NCBI GenBank assembly: GCA_004553595.1
Contig: SFKZ01000039.1
Location: 1 to 7,917, forward strand
Direction: 5' to 3'
From: Methanobrevibacter ruminantium
Lineage (GTDB): Archaea > Methanobacteriota > Methanobacteria > Methanobacteriales > Methanobacteriaceae
DNA length: 7,917 nucleotides
Positions 1-6,028 of this stretch are shown one piece after another. Numbering within the stretch: the stretch's first letter is position 1; each line of letters opens with the position of its first letter. Both the position numbers and the translations under genes were made by a program. The notes below the pieces were generated by a model that was given only the letters and a program-made list of their open reading frames with translations, had not been told where the DNA came from and made no database searches.

Positions 1-1
1 T

Positions 2-715
2 TATAAAATAGGAAGTGCATTGGATTTCGATGATATCATACCTAGCTTGGATTTTGGAAATGGGCAGGGAATTGAAGTCAATACAAAATCCAATTTGCCT
101 TTAGGTTCAGGTCTTTCTTCAAGCAGCGCTTTATCAAATGCTGTTGTCATGGCTACTGCTGCATTGGTTGCAAGCGAGTTTTGCCTTGAGCCATTGACAG
201 ATATGGAAATGATAAACATGGGTATTGATGCATCCCTTGAAGCCGGAGTTACTATTACAGGTGCTTTTGATGATGCTTCTGCATCTTTCTTTGGAGGATT
301 AACAATTACAGACAATGGCAATAGGGAGATCTTACATCATGAAAGAATGTCTGACTATGATGTTTTGGTCTTTATGCCTGATAAGGAATCATTAAGCGGT
401 TCTTCTGATGTTGATAGGATGAAATTGGTTGCTCCATTTGTAAGCATGGCATTCAATAAAGCCCTTGATGGCGATTATCTTGAAGCTTTGACATTAAATG
501 GATTATTGTATGGTAATGTTTTAGGATTTGACAATAACATTGCCCTTGATGCACTTCAAGCTGGTGCACTTGCTTCTGGATTGTCTGGAACTGGGTCTTC
601 ATTTGTAGCTATTGTGGATGAGAGTTCCATTGATTGCGTTAAAGAGGCTTGGGCATCCTATGATGGAAGAGTCATTGAAACAAATGTGGACAATAGAGGA
701 ACAAGAATTATTTAA
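2..715 (+). CDS. aroK: Shikimate kinase, archaeal GHMP type (5' end missing)
   Basis: Phosphorylates shikimate to shikimate 3-phosphate with ATP in the cytoplasmic chorismate pathway. This is the archaeal enzyme of the GHMP kinase superfamily, unrelated to bacterial AroK. The GHMP glycine/serine-rich ATP loop PLGSGLSSSSALSNAV is encoded at about 98-145, the conserved TGAFDDASASFFGG stretch at about 257-298, and the C-terminal GLSGTGSSF motif at about 578-604. The frame is open to the window edge (YKIGSA precedes the TTG at 20). That TTG is therefore internal. Relative to the usual 280-290 residues, roughly 50 N-terminal residues lie outside. The product resembles Methanocaldococcus MJ1440 as I remember it. 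The chorismate mutase gene follows on the same strand, but only after an opposing radical SAM gene. A 12-T run just after the stop probably ends the transcript. The identification is firm. Confidence 0.95.
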   Translation, partial: YKIGSALDFDDIIPSLDFGNGQGIEVNTKSNLPLGSGLSSSSALSNAVVMATAALVASEFCLEPLTDMEMINMGIDASLEAGVTITGAFDDASASFFGGLTITDNGNREILHHERMSDYDVLVFMPDKESLSGSSDVDRMKLVAPFVSMAFNKALDGDYLEALTLNGLLYGNVLGFDNNIALDALQAGALASGLSGTGSSFVAIVDESSIDCVKEAWASYDGRVIETNVDNRGTRII

Positions 716-747
716 TTATTTTTCTTTTTTCTTTTTTTTTTTTATTT
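716..747 (+). terminator. T-tract terminator after shikimate kinase
   Basis: Almost pure T directly after the TAA stop, including a 12-T run at 732-743. Archaeal transcription commonly ends at such tracts on the coding strand. No GC-rich stem precedes it. Confidence 0.65.
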
Positions 748-750
748 TGC

Positions 751-798
751 TATTTTTTATCTATTCTATCTATTTTATCTATTTTTTATCTATTTTTT
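751..798. repeat. Short tandem repeat, unit TATTTTATC / TATTTTTTATC
   Basis: Four full units and a partial fifth, in lengths 11, 9, 9, 11 and 8: TATTTTTTATC (751-761), TATTCTATC (762-770), TATTTTATC (771-779), TATTTTTTATC (780-790), TATTTTTT (791-798). They lie between two convergent genes. The last unit overlaps the stop codon of the minus-strand radical SAM gene (797-799), so repeat expansion or contraction could alter that end. Confidence 0.75.
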
Positions 799-1666
799 AA
801 AATAAAGTAGTCTGCTTAGTTTTATCCTTGCTTGGGAATTCATGCAAGTATTCAAATATTTCATCTGGATTATTCATTATCTTGTTTTCATTTGTTCTTT
901 TATAGAAGATTTTCATTAATTCCTTTTGATTTGGACTAGCTATTCCATAGTTGTTTCCATAAGTCTTGATGTACTTTTCCTTAAGTCCTGGGAACTGCTT
1001 GTCTAACTTGCTATAGAAATATTCCCTATTTCCTTCTCTCAATGTCATTCCCATTCCAAAACAGATTATTCCCTTGACATTTGAGTCTATGCAATAGTCA
1101 AGTATTCCATTGATGTTTTCTTCTGTATCGTTAATGAAGGGGAGAATTGGGCATAGCCAAACAACTGTAGGTATGTCGTGTTTATTTAGAATTTTCAATA
1201 CTTTCACTCTTTCCTTTGTAGTGCATACATTTGGTTCAAGTATTTTGCACAAGTCCTCATCGTATGTTGTCAATGTCATCTGAATGACTACTTTTGCCTT
1301 TTCATTGATTTCTTTAAGCAAATCCAAGTCCCTGAGTACTAGATTTGATTTTGTGATGCAAGTAAATCCATGACCGTATTTGTTAATGAGTTCCAAGGAT
1401 TCCCTTACACTTTGTATCTTCTTTTCAAGAGGTATGTATGGGTCTGTCATTGATCCTGTTCCAATCATGACCTTTTCCTTTTTATTCTTTAGGGCTTTCT
1501 TGAGGAGTTCTGTTGCATTTGCCTTGATTTCAATGTCTTCAAATGCATGGTCCATATTGTAGACATTGCTTCTTGAGTCGCAGTAGATGCAGCCATGAGT
1601 GCAACCTCTGTATAGGTTCATACCATTCTTATTGGACAGGATGCCTTTAGCGTTAACGTAATGCAT
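797..1666 (-). CDS. SPL-like radical SAM protein (COG1533 type)
   Basis: A 289-residue radical SAM enzyme of the SplB-like group (spore photoproduct lyase relatives, Rv2578c-like), whose substrate is unknown. The [4Fe-4S]/SAM motif is C22-x3-C26-x2-C29 in RGCTHGCIYCDSR near the N-terminus, as usual for this group. Other group signatures are GTGSMTDPY (69-77), ITKS (104-107), a LEP element (143-145) and the PILPFINDT loop near residue 180. The protein ends in KQTTLF, resembling the QxxLF clamp-binding tails seen on related bacterial proteins. The start ATG has AGTGA a few bases upstream, and a TATA-like box lies at about 1710-1723. It sits in reverse orientation between shikimate kinase and chorismate mutase, so it is probably transcribed alone and unrelated to them. 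True spore photoproduct lyase activity is not implied. Family is confident; function is not. Confidence 0.88.
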   Translation of the reverse strand: MHYVNAKGILSNKNGMNLYRGCTHGCIYCDSRSNVYNMDHAFEDIEIKANATELLKKALKNKKEKVMIGTGSMTDPYIPLEKKIQSVRESLELINKYGHGFTCITKSNLVLRDLDLLKEINEKAKVVIQMTLTTYDEDLCKILEPNVCTTKERVKVLKILNKHDIPTVVWLCPILPFINDTEENINGILDYCIDSNVKGIICFGMGMTLREGNREYFYSKLDKQFPGLKEKYIKTYGNNYGIASPNQKELMKIFYKRTNENKIMNNPDEIFEYLHEFPSKDKTKQTTLF

Positions 1667-1707
1667 GATTTCACTTGTATTTCCTATTTTTTCTTATTCT
1701 ATTTTTG

Positions 1708-1726
1708 GTTTTAATATATTAAATTA
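1708..1726 (-). promoter_or_regulatory. TATA-like promoter element for the radical SAM gene
   Basis: On the minus strand the bases read TTTAATATATTAAAA, about 45-55 bases before the ATG, with an A/G-rich stretch (AGAAATAA) just upstream where a BRE would lie. This predicts a start roughly 25 bases downstream and a short leader. Everything around is AT-rich, so the exact box is uncertain. Confidence 0.45.
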
Positions 1727-1787
1727 TTTCTGAGAGCATTTGAAAGAATTTGATAAAAATTAATACAAAGAAAAGTTAATTTCAATA

Positions 1788-1803
1788 AGCATGTTTATAT
1801 AAG
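1788..1803 (+). promoter_or_regulatory. TATA box for the aroQ-rps17e transcript
   Basis: TTTATATAA at 1794-1802, preceded by a purine-containing stretch (AATAAGC), is the best archaeal TATA match in the divergent spacer. Transcription would begin near 1825, giving a leader of about 25 bases that carries the GGAG site at 1838-1841. Confidence 0.6.
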
Positions 1804-1849
1804 ATGAAATATAAAGTATAATTATTATCAAAACTATGGAGTTATTTTT

Positions 1850-2173
1850 GTGGATAAGAAAGAGATTATGGGCTTATTTGAAAATGAGGAAGAAGCTCAG
1901 GATATTCTTGAAAAGTCTAGAAAAAGAATCGATGAAATTGATAATGATTTAGTTAACTTAATAAGTGAAAGAACTTCACTTGCTAGGAGTATTGTTTTAG
2001 CTAAAGTTTTTTTAGGCATGGAAATTTATGATAAATCAAGAGAAGAACAAGTTCATGCCAAAGTAAATAAATTAGCTGAAGACTTGAATATTGATAAAAG
2101 TATTCTTAGCGGTATTATGGACATGCTAACAACTTTAAGTAAAAATAGACAAAGAGAAATTTTGGAGGAATGA
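1850..2173 (+). CDS. aroQ: Chorismate mutase, AroQ class (monofunctional archaeal)
   Basis: Rearranges chorismate to prephenate, the committed step to phenylalanine and tyrosine. The 107-residue product is a single AroQ all-helical domain (about 20-103) after an acidic, helix-prone extension of about 20 residues. Every active-site position of the E. coli P-protein mutase domain is matched with a constant offset of 13: R24, R41, K52, D61, R64, E65, S97 and Q101 (E. coli R11, R28, K39, D48, R51, E52, S84, Q88). It should therefore be active as an intertwined dimer. No prephenate dehydratase, dehydrogenase or ACT domain is fused. The start is GTG at 1850, supported by GGAG at 1838-1841 and by the frame; the ATG at 1836 is out of frame. 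The stop lies two bases before the S17e ATG, so the two genes are very probably cotranscribed and translationally coupled. Confidence 0.93.
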   Translation: MDKKEIMGLFENEEEAQDILEKSRKRIDEIDNDLVNLISERTSLARSIVLAKVFLGMEIYDKSREEQVHAKVNKLAEDLNIDKSILSGIMDMLTTLSKNRQREILEE

Positions 2174-2175
2174 TT

Positions 2176-2373
2176 ATGGGAAATATTAGAACTTCATTCG
2201 TAAAACGTATATCAAAAGAATTAATTGAAACTCACCAAGGCAAATTTACTACTGATTTTGAAGAAAACAAAAAATTAGTAGCAGAGTACTCTACTGTAAG
2301 TACTAAACACTTAAGAAATAAAATTGCTGGTTACATTACTAGATTAGTAAGACAACAAGCAAACCAAGCTTAA
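2176..2373 (+). CDS. rps17e: 30S ribosomal protein S17e (eS17)
   Basis: Small basic protein of the archaeal and eukaryotic small ribosomal subunit, absent from bacteria. The 65-residue product starts MGNIRTSFVKRISKELIE and contains KFTTDFEENKKLV and LRNKIAGYITRLV, the usual full length and pattern of the family. I chose ATG 2176 rather than ATG 2170. GGAGG at 2164-2168 is seven bases before 2176 but only one base before 2170, and family members begin MGxIR. The ribosome binding site lies inside the end of chorismate mutase, so translation of the two is probably coupled. A T-rich tract and a small hairpin follow the stop. Confidence 0.95.
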   Translation: MGNIRTSFVKRISKELIETHQGKFTTDFEENKKLVAEYSTVSTKHLRNKIAGYITRLVRQQANQA

Positions 2374-2425
2374 TTTTATTTTTTACTTTTTTTAAGATTA
2401 ATTAATTTTAATCTACTATTTTTTA
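2374..2425 (+). terminator. T-rich terminator with hairpin after rps17e
   Basis: A T-rich run at 2374-2393 follows the stop. Next comes a 7-base inverted repeat, AGATTAA / TTAATCT (2395-2401 and 2408-2414, six-base loop), and another T run at 2419-2425. This is a plausible end for the aroQ-rps17e transcript. Confidence 0.55.
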
Positions 2426-2684
2426 TAATTTTTATATCAATTTTAACATTTTTTTTAAATTTTTATTGATTTATTAATTTTAGGATCATTTTATATTGGA
2501 TTTTTATTAATTATTCATTATTTATTATTAACAAATCTGTATTTTATATAAAAATATGTAAAATTAATAATTAAATATATAAATACCCTTTTATAAAATT
2601 AATAAATGGATAATAGTCTAAAAAATATAATTTATCAAAATATTTATTTTTATTTTTAATTTAAAAGAAAAGGTGTGTAAACAA
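2426..2684 (+). promoter_or_regulatory. AT-rich spacer carrying the lysC promoter
   Basis: This stretch has no supportable gene. Two TATA-like elements lie near its end: ATATATAAATA at about 2575-2585 and TTTTATAAAATT at about 2589-2600. Either would start transcription between about 2605 and 2625 and leave a leader of 60-80 bases. AGGTG at 2671-2675 is nine bases before the lysC ATG at 2685. The GTG within that site (2673) is in frame but is better read as part of the ribosome binding site. The rest is low-complexity A/T without a clear operator. Confidence 0.5.
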
Positions 2685-3902
2685 ATGGAATTAATTGTAG
2701 CCAAATTTGGCGGTACTTCGATTGGAAATGGACAAAGAATTAGAAAAGCTGCACAATCTATCGTAAATGCGTATATGGAAGGAAATAAGGTTGTGGTTGT
2801 TGTATCAGCTATTAACAAGACTACTGATGACTTAGTAGCTATTGCTGACGAATCCATTGGAAAAGAAGTAACTGAAAAGCAATTGGCTGAAATTTTATCC
2901 ATGGGTGAGAGAACCAGCATAAGAGTATTTTCATCAGTCTTGGAATCCTTAGGTGTAAAATCCGAATACATTGATCCAAGCCATGACTTATGGCCTGTAA
3001 TAACTGATGACAACTATGGAAAAGCTCAAATTGATTTTGAAAAAACTGAAGAGCAATCTCAAGGGCTTTTAGGACTTTTAGATCAAGGAATCATTCCAGT
3101 CGTCTGCGGATTCTTGGGAAGGACTGAAAATGGAGAAGTGACTACCTTGGGAAGAGGTGGAAGTGATGTCACTGCATTCCTATTAGGTCATTGCTTAAAT
3201 GCAGATAATGTGATTATCGTTACCGATGTGGATGGAGTCATGTCCACTGATCCAAGAAAAATCAATGAAGCTGAAAAATTGGATTATATCTCTGTTGAAG
3301 AGATGAGAGATTTAGCTACTCATGGAGCTCAAGTTTTACACCCTCATGCTTTAAGATTTAAAGATCCTGAAATAAAAGCGAAAATCATTAGCTTTGAAAA
3401 AGGTGATTTGTCTGACCCTGGGACTGAGATTGTAGGTCCCTTTGAAGATTCCATGAACAAATCAGTTTGCTTGCATTCGGAACCAATCTCTGTAGTTGCT
3501 TTGGTTGGAGAGGATTTGCTAAATCAAATTGGTCTCATTGCAAAAATGACAACTTTGGTAGCGGAAGCTAACATTAACATTTATGGTATTTCTGCAGGTC
3601 AAAATTCAATTACCTTATTCTTGGATAAATGTGATGCTGATGAAGCATATCATTTATTGCACAACTTAGTCATTGCTGAAGACAGTTTAAGCTCAATATC
3701 CTTAGGAAGGGACATTGCTATGTTAACCATGATTAACCCAGACTTTATTGAAACTCCTGGAGTAATCACTGAAATCACCAATCCACTTAAGGAAGCACAC
3801 ATAAACATTGTCGAAATCTCATCATCCCAAACTGCTATTGTCTTATTTATTAACTGGGAAGATGGTAAGGTAGCATACGACTTAATCAAGGGAGTTTTAT
3901 AA
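2685..3902 (+). CDS. lysC: Aspartate kinase (two C-terminal ACT domains)
   Basis: Phosphorylates L-aspartate to 4-aspartyl phosphate, the first step to lysine, threonine and methionine. The 405-residue product has an N-terminal amino acid kinase domain with KFGGTS (7-12), VVVVVSA, the catalytic and substrate segment TTLGRGGSD (153-161), and VTDVDGVMSTDPR for nucleotide binding. Two ACT domains follow (about 270-330 and 345-405). ACT domains are the usual site of allosteric feedback, so lysine or threonine control is likely, though the effector cannot be read from sequence. No homoserine dehydrogenase is fused. The start is ATG 2685, giving MELIVAKFGGTS, the normal N-terminus. The in-frame GTG at 2673 overlaps the AGGTG ribosome binding site. 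dapA follows after 281 bases on the same strand. Confidence 0.95.
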   Translation: MELIVAKFGGTSIGNGQRIRKAAQSIVNAYMEGNKVVVVVSAINKTTDDLVAIADESIGKEVTEKQLAEILSMGERTSIRVFSSVLESLGVKSEYIDPSHDLWPVITDDNYGKAQIDFEKTEEQSQGLLGLLDQGIIPVVCGFLGRTENGEVTTLGRGGSDVTAFLLGHCLNADNVIIVTDVDGVMSTDPRKINEAEKLDYISVEEMRDLATHGAQVLHPHALRFKDPEIKAKIISFEKGDLSDPGTEIVGPFEDSMNKSVCLHSEPISVVALVGEDLLNQIGLIAKMTTLVAEANINIYGISAGQNSITLFLDKCDADEAYHLLHNLVIAEDSLSSISLGRDIAMLTMINPDFIETPGVITEITNPLKEAHINIVEISSSQTAIVLFINWEDGKVAYDLIKGVL

Positions 3903-3925
3903 CTCTCGTTTTTATTATTTTTACC
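3903..3925 (+). terminator. T-rich tract after lysC
   Basis: GTTTTTATTATTTTTACCC begins six bases after the stop. It may end part or all of the lysC transcript before the long spacer to dapA. Confidence 0.4.
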
Positions 3926-3939
3926 CAATAAAGAGGCAT

Positions 3940-4053
3940 TTCCTTTTATTTTCATTAAAGGGAAGTAATTTGTTTCTATCATTTTTTATTGTAATTAATT
4001 TCCATTTACAATCCTTGAAGTTTCGCAAGTTGGTTTTTATCTATGCGAACTTT
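3940..4053 (+). other. Three successive hairpin-forming inverted repeats between lysC and dapA
   Basis: (1) TTCCTTT at 3940-3946 with AAAGGGAA at 3957-3964, one bulged G. (2) A perfect ATTGTAA / TTACAAT pair, 3988-3994 and 4006-4012. (3) AAGTTTCGCA at 4018-4027 with TGCGAACTT at 4044-4052, one bulged T, which contains the most GC-rich bases of the spacer. They could be transcript-end structures of lysC, an operator, or leader elements for dapA. Nothing in the sequence decides between these. Confidence 0.45.
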
Positions 4054-4085
4054 AATAGATTAAGTATTTGAATTGATGTGATTCT

Positions 4086-4102
4086 TTAGAAATTTAAATT
4101 AA
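4086..4102 (+). promoter_or_regulatory. Possible TATA element for dapA
   Basis: AGAAATTTAAATTAAA contains an ATTTAAAT core (4092-4099) with a purine-rich upstream stretch. It would start transcription near 4120 and leave a leader of about 60 bases. The closer ATATAG at about 4163-4168 would start transcription inside the gene, so I disfavour it. The whole stretch is A/T, so confidence is modest. Confidence 0.35.
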
Positions 4103-4183
4103 ATGAAATAAAATAAAATAATTAGATTAATTAAATAATTGAAAAAAATTCAAAATTAATTATATAGTAAAAAGGTGTTTTTT

Positions 4184-5077
4184 ATGCGTTTTGAAGGAAC
4201 TGCTGTTGCTATGGTTACTCCTATGCACGAGGACGGAACCATAGATGAAGAAGGATACAGACAAAATATTAACTGGTTGATTGAACAGGATGTTGATGGT
4301 TTGGTTGCTGCAGGAACCACGGGTGAATCTGCTACTATCACCCATGAGGAACATAAAAGAGTTATTGACATCATGGTTGATGAAGTTGACGGCAGAGTAA
4401 CTACCATTGCAGGAACTGGAAGTAATGCAACTACTGAAGCATTGGACTTAACCAAATATGCAGATGATGCTGGAGCAGATATGGCTCTATTGATCACTCC
4501 ATATTACAACAAACCACAACAACATGGTGTTATTGAACATTATACCCAAATTGCAAATGCAGTGGACATTGATTTGATCACTTATAATGTTCCATCACGT
4601 ACCAGTTTGGATATGGCTCCTGAAACCATTGTGGAACTTGCAAAAGTGGACAACATTGCTGCATTGAAAGAGGCTTCCTCCAATGTGGACAAAGTATCCA
4701 AAACCATGAAACTCTTAAGGGATGAAGGATTGGAAGATGACATTGTAATCTTATCCGGTAGTGATGAATTGACCCTTCCTTTAATGTCTGTTGGTGCAAG
4801 AGGTGTAGTGAGTGCTTCTGCTAACATCGATCCAAGAACCATGGTTCAAATGGTAAACTGCATTTTAGACGGTAACTATGACCAAGCTTTGGAATTACAT
4901 TACAAACAATATGACTTAATCAAAGCTTTATTCATTGAAACCAGTCCGGCACCTGCAAAAGAAGCAATGAAAATGATGGGAATGCCTGCAGGTCCATTAA
5001 GATTACCTTTAGTTCCTATGTTAGAGGAAAACAAAGCAATCCTAAGAAAAGCATTGGAAGATGCTGGAATTTTATAA
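4184..5077 (+). CDS. dapA: 4-hydroxy-tetrahydrodipicolinate synthase
   Basis: Condenses pyruvate with L-aspartate 4-semialdehyde to give 4-hydroxy-tetrahydrodipicolinate, the first step committed to lysine. The 297-residue (beta/alpha)8 barrel has all catalytic residues with a one-residue offset from E. coli DapA: T45 and T46 in GTTGES, Y108 in TPYYNKP, Y134 and R139 in YNVPSRT, and the Schiff-base lysine K162 in ALKEAS. I chose ATG 4184, which gives MRFEGTAVAMVTPM, with AGGTG (4173-4177) six bases upstream. The in-frame GTG at 4175 lies inside that site. It precedes dapB by 60 bases and asd further on, forming a likely operon whose last product, Asd, supplies its substrate. An N-acetylneuraminate lyase or 2-keto-3-deoxygluconate aldolase relative is unlikely given the dapB neighbour and the motifs. 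Confidence 0.95.
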   Translation: MRFEGTAVAMVTPMHEDGTIDEEGYRQNINWLIEQDVDGLVAAGTTGESATITHEEHKRVIDIMVDEVDGRVTTIAGTGSNATTEALDLTKYADDAGADMALLITPYYNKPQQHGVIEHYTQIANAVDIDLITYNVPSRTSLDMAPETIVELAKVDNIAALKEASSNVDKVSKTMKLLRDEGLEDDIVILSGSDELTLPLMSVGARGVVSASANIDPRTMVQMVNCILDGNYDQALELHYKQYDLIKALFIETSPAPAKEAMKMMGMPAGPLRLPLVPMLEENKAILRKALEDAGIL

Positions 5078-5137
5078 TTCCAGTTCTTATTTTTTTTTAC
5101 AATTTGATTATACTTATAAAATTATTTAGATGATATT

Positions 5138-5956
5138 ATGATAAAAGTTGCTGTAACTGGAGCTACTGGAAGAATGGGCTCTGGCATTATAAGAAAAATT
5201 ACTGAACAGGATGATATGGAAGTTGTAGCTGCTATTGAAATGCCAAACACTCCTTTAGCAGGTGTAGATGCTGGTGAAAAAGCAGGTATCGGTAATATTG
5301 GAGTTCCTATCGTCGGTTCAGAAGATTTGGAAAAAGCATTGAAAGAATCTGGAGCTGAAGTCTTAGTTGACTTTACCATTGCTCCTGCTGCTGTAGAAAC
5401 CATTAAAAGAACTGCTGACTGTGGCGTAAACTTAGTGGTTGGTACCACCGGTTTCACTGAAGAGCAAGCTAAAGGAAATGCTGATGTAATCAATGAAAAG
5501 AACATCAAGGCAGTTATTTCCTCTAATTTCTCAATTGGAGTAAATGTATTCTTTAAGGTATTGAAGGACTTGACTCCTATCTTAAATGACTTTGATATTG
5601 AAATCATTGAAGCTCACCACAATCAAAAGGCAGATGCTCCTTCCGGAACTGCTATGACTGCATTTGAAGTGGTTGCTGACGCTCTTGAAAGAAACCCTGA
5701 AGAAGTGGGAGTCTATGGAAGACAAGGTCAAGTAGGTAAAAGAACCAAAGAGGAAATCGGTATACATGCAGTACGTGGTGGAGACATTGTAGGGGACCAC
5801 ACTGTATTGTATGTTGGCGATGGTGAAAGATTAGAAGTTAAACACATGGCACATACCAGAGAAGTATTCATTGCTGGTGTTATCAGAGCTTTAAGATTCG
5901 TAGGTTCCGCAGAACCTGGAAAAGTTAACGACATGTCTGATGTTTTAGGAATTTAA
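5138..5956 (+). CDS. dapB: 4-hydroxy-tetrahydrodipicolinate reductase
   Basis: Reduces the DapA product to tetrahydrodipicolinate using NADH or NADPH. The 272-residue product has an N-terminal Rossmann domain with GATGRMG (8-14) and GTTGF (102-106). The C-terminal substrate domain carries the family signature EAHHNQKADAPSGTA, with H160, H161 and K164 as the catalytic and substrate-binding residues, followed by GRQG and a VRGGDIVGDHTV segment. Length and motif order are normal. The site upstream of ATG 5138 is GATGAT, seven bases from a perfect GGTGAT anti-16S match in style but weaker than those of lysC and dapA. The 60-base gap from dapA contains a nine-T run, which could attenuate readthrough, yet no promoter sits at a suitable distance. 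Cotranscription with dapA and asd is the simplest reading. Confidence 0.95.
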   Translation: MIKVAVTGATGRMGSGIIRKITEQDDMEVVAAIEMPNTPLAGVDAGEKAGIGNIGVPIVGSEDLEKALKESGAEVLVDFTIAPAAVETIKRTADCGVNLVVGTTGFTEEQAKGNADVINEKNIKAVISSNFSIGVNVFFKVLKDLTPILNDFDIEIIEAHHNQKADAPSGTAMTAFEVVADALERNPEEVGVYGRQGQVGKRTKEEIGIHAVRGGDIVGDHTVLYVGDGERLEVKHMAHTREVFIAGVIRALRFVGSAEPGKVNDMSDVLGI

Positions 5957-6028
5957 TTTTTATAATTCTATTCCTTTTCCTTAAATCAGACTTTTATTAA
6001 AATGATTATGATTATCGAGATGATTTAA

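Noticed and set aside
20..22. TTG as the start of shikimate kinase
   Set aside because: The frame is open to the window edge and the family has about 50 more N-terminal residues, so the real start is outside.
612..800. Plus-strand frame running through the T-rich tract
   Set aside because: It overlaps shikimate kinase out of frame and its second half is only Phe/Ile/Leu/Tyr from poly-T DNA; it is not a membrane protein gene.
2170..2175. ATG 2170 as the S17e start
   Set aside because: Only one base from GGAGG, and it would add residues not found in the family; ATG 2176 fits both spacing and family.
2673..2684. GTG as the lysC start
   Set aside because: It lies inside the AGGTG ribosome site; ATG 2685 gives the normal MxxIVxKFGGTS N-terminus.
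2374..2684. Lysine riboswitch in front of lysC
   Set aside because: The leader is short and almost pure A/T with none of the conserved helices; such riboswitches are not expected in archaea.
4175..4183. GTG as the dapA start
   Set aside because: Same reason: it is part of AGGTG, and ATG 4184 gives the standard N-terminus.
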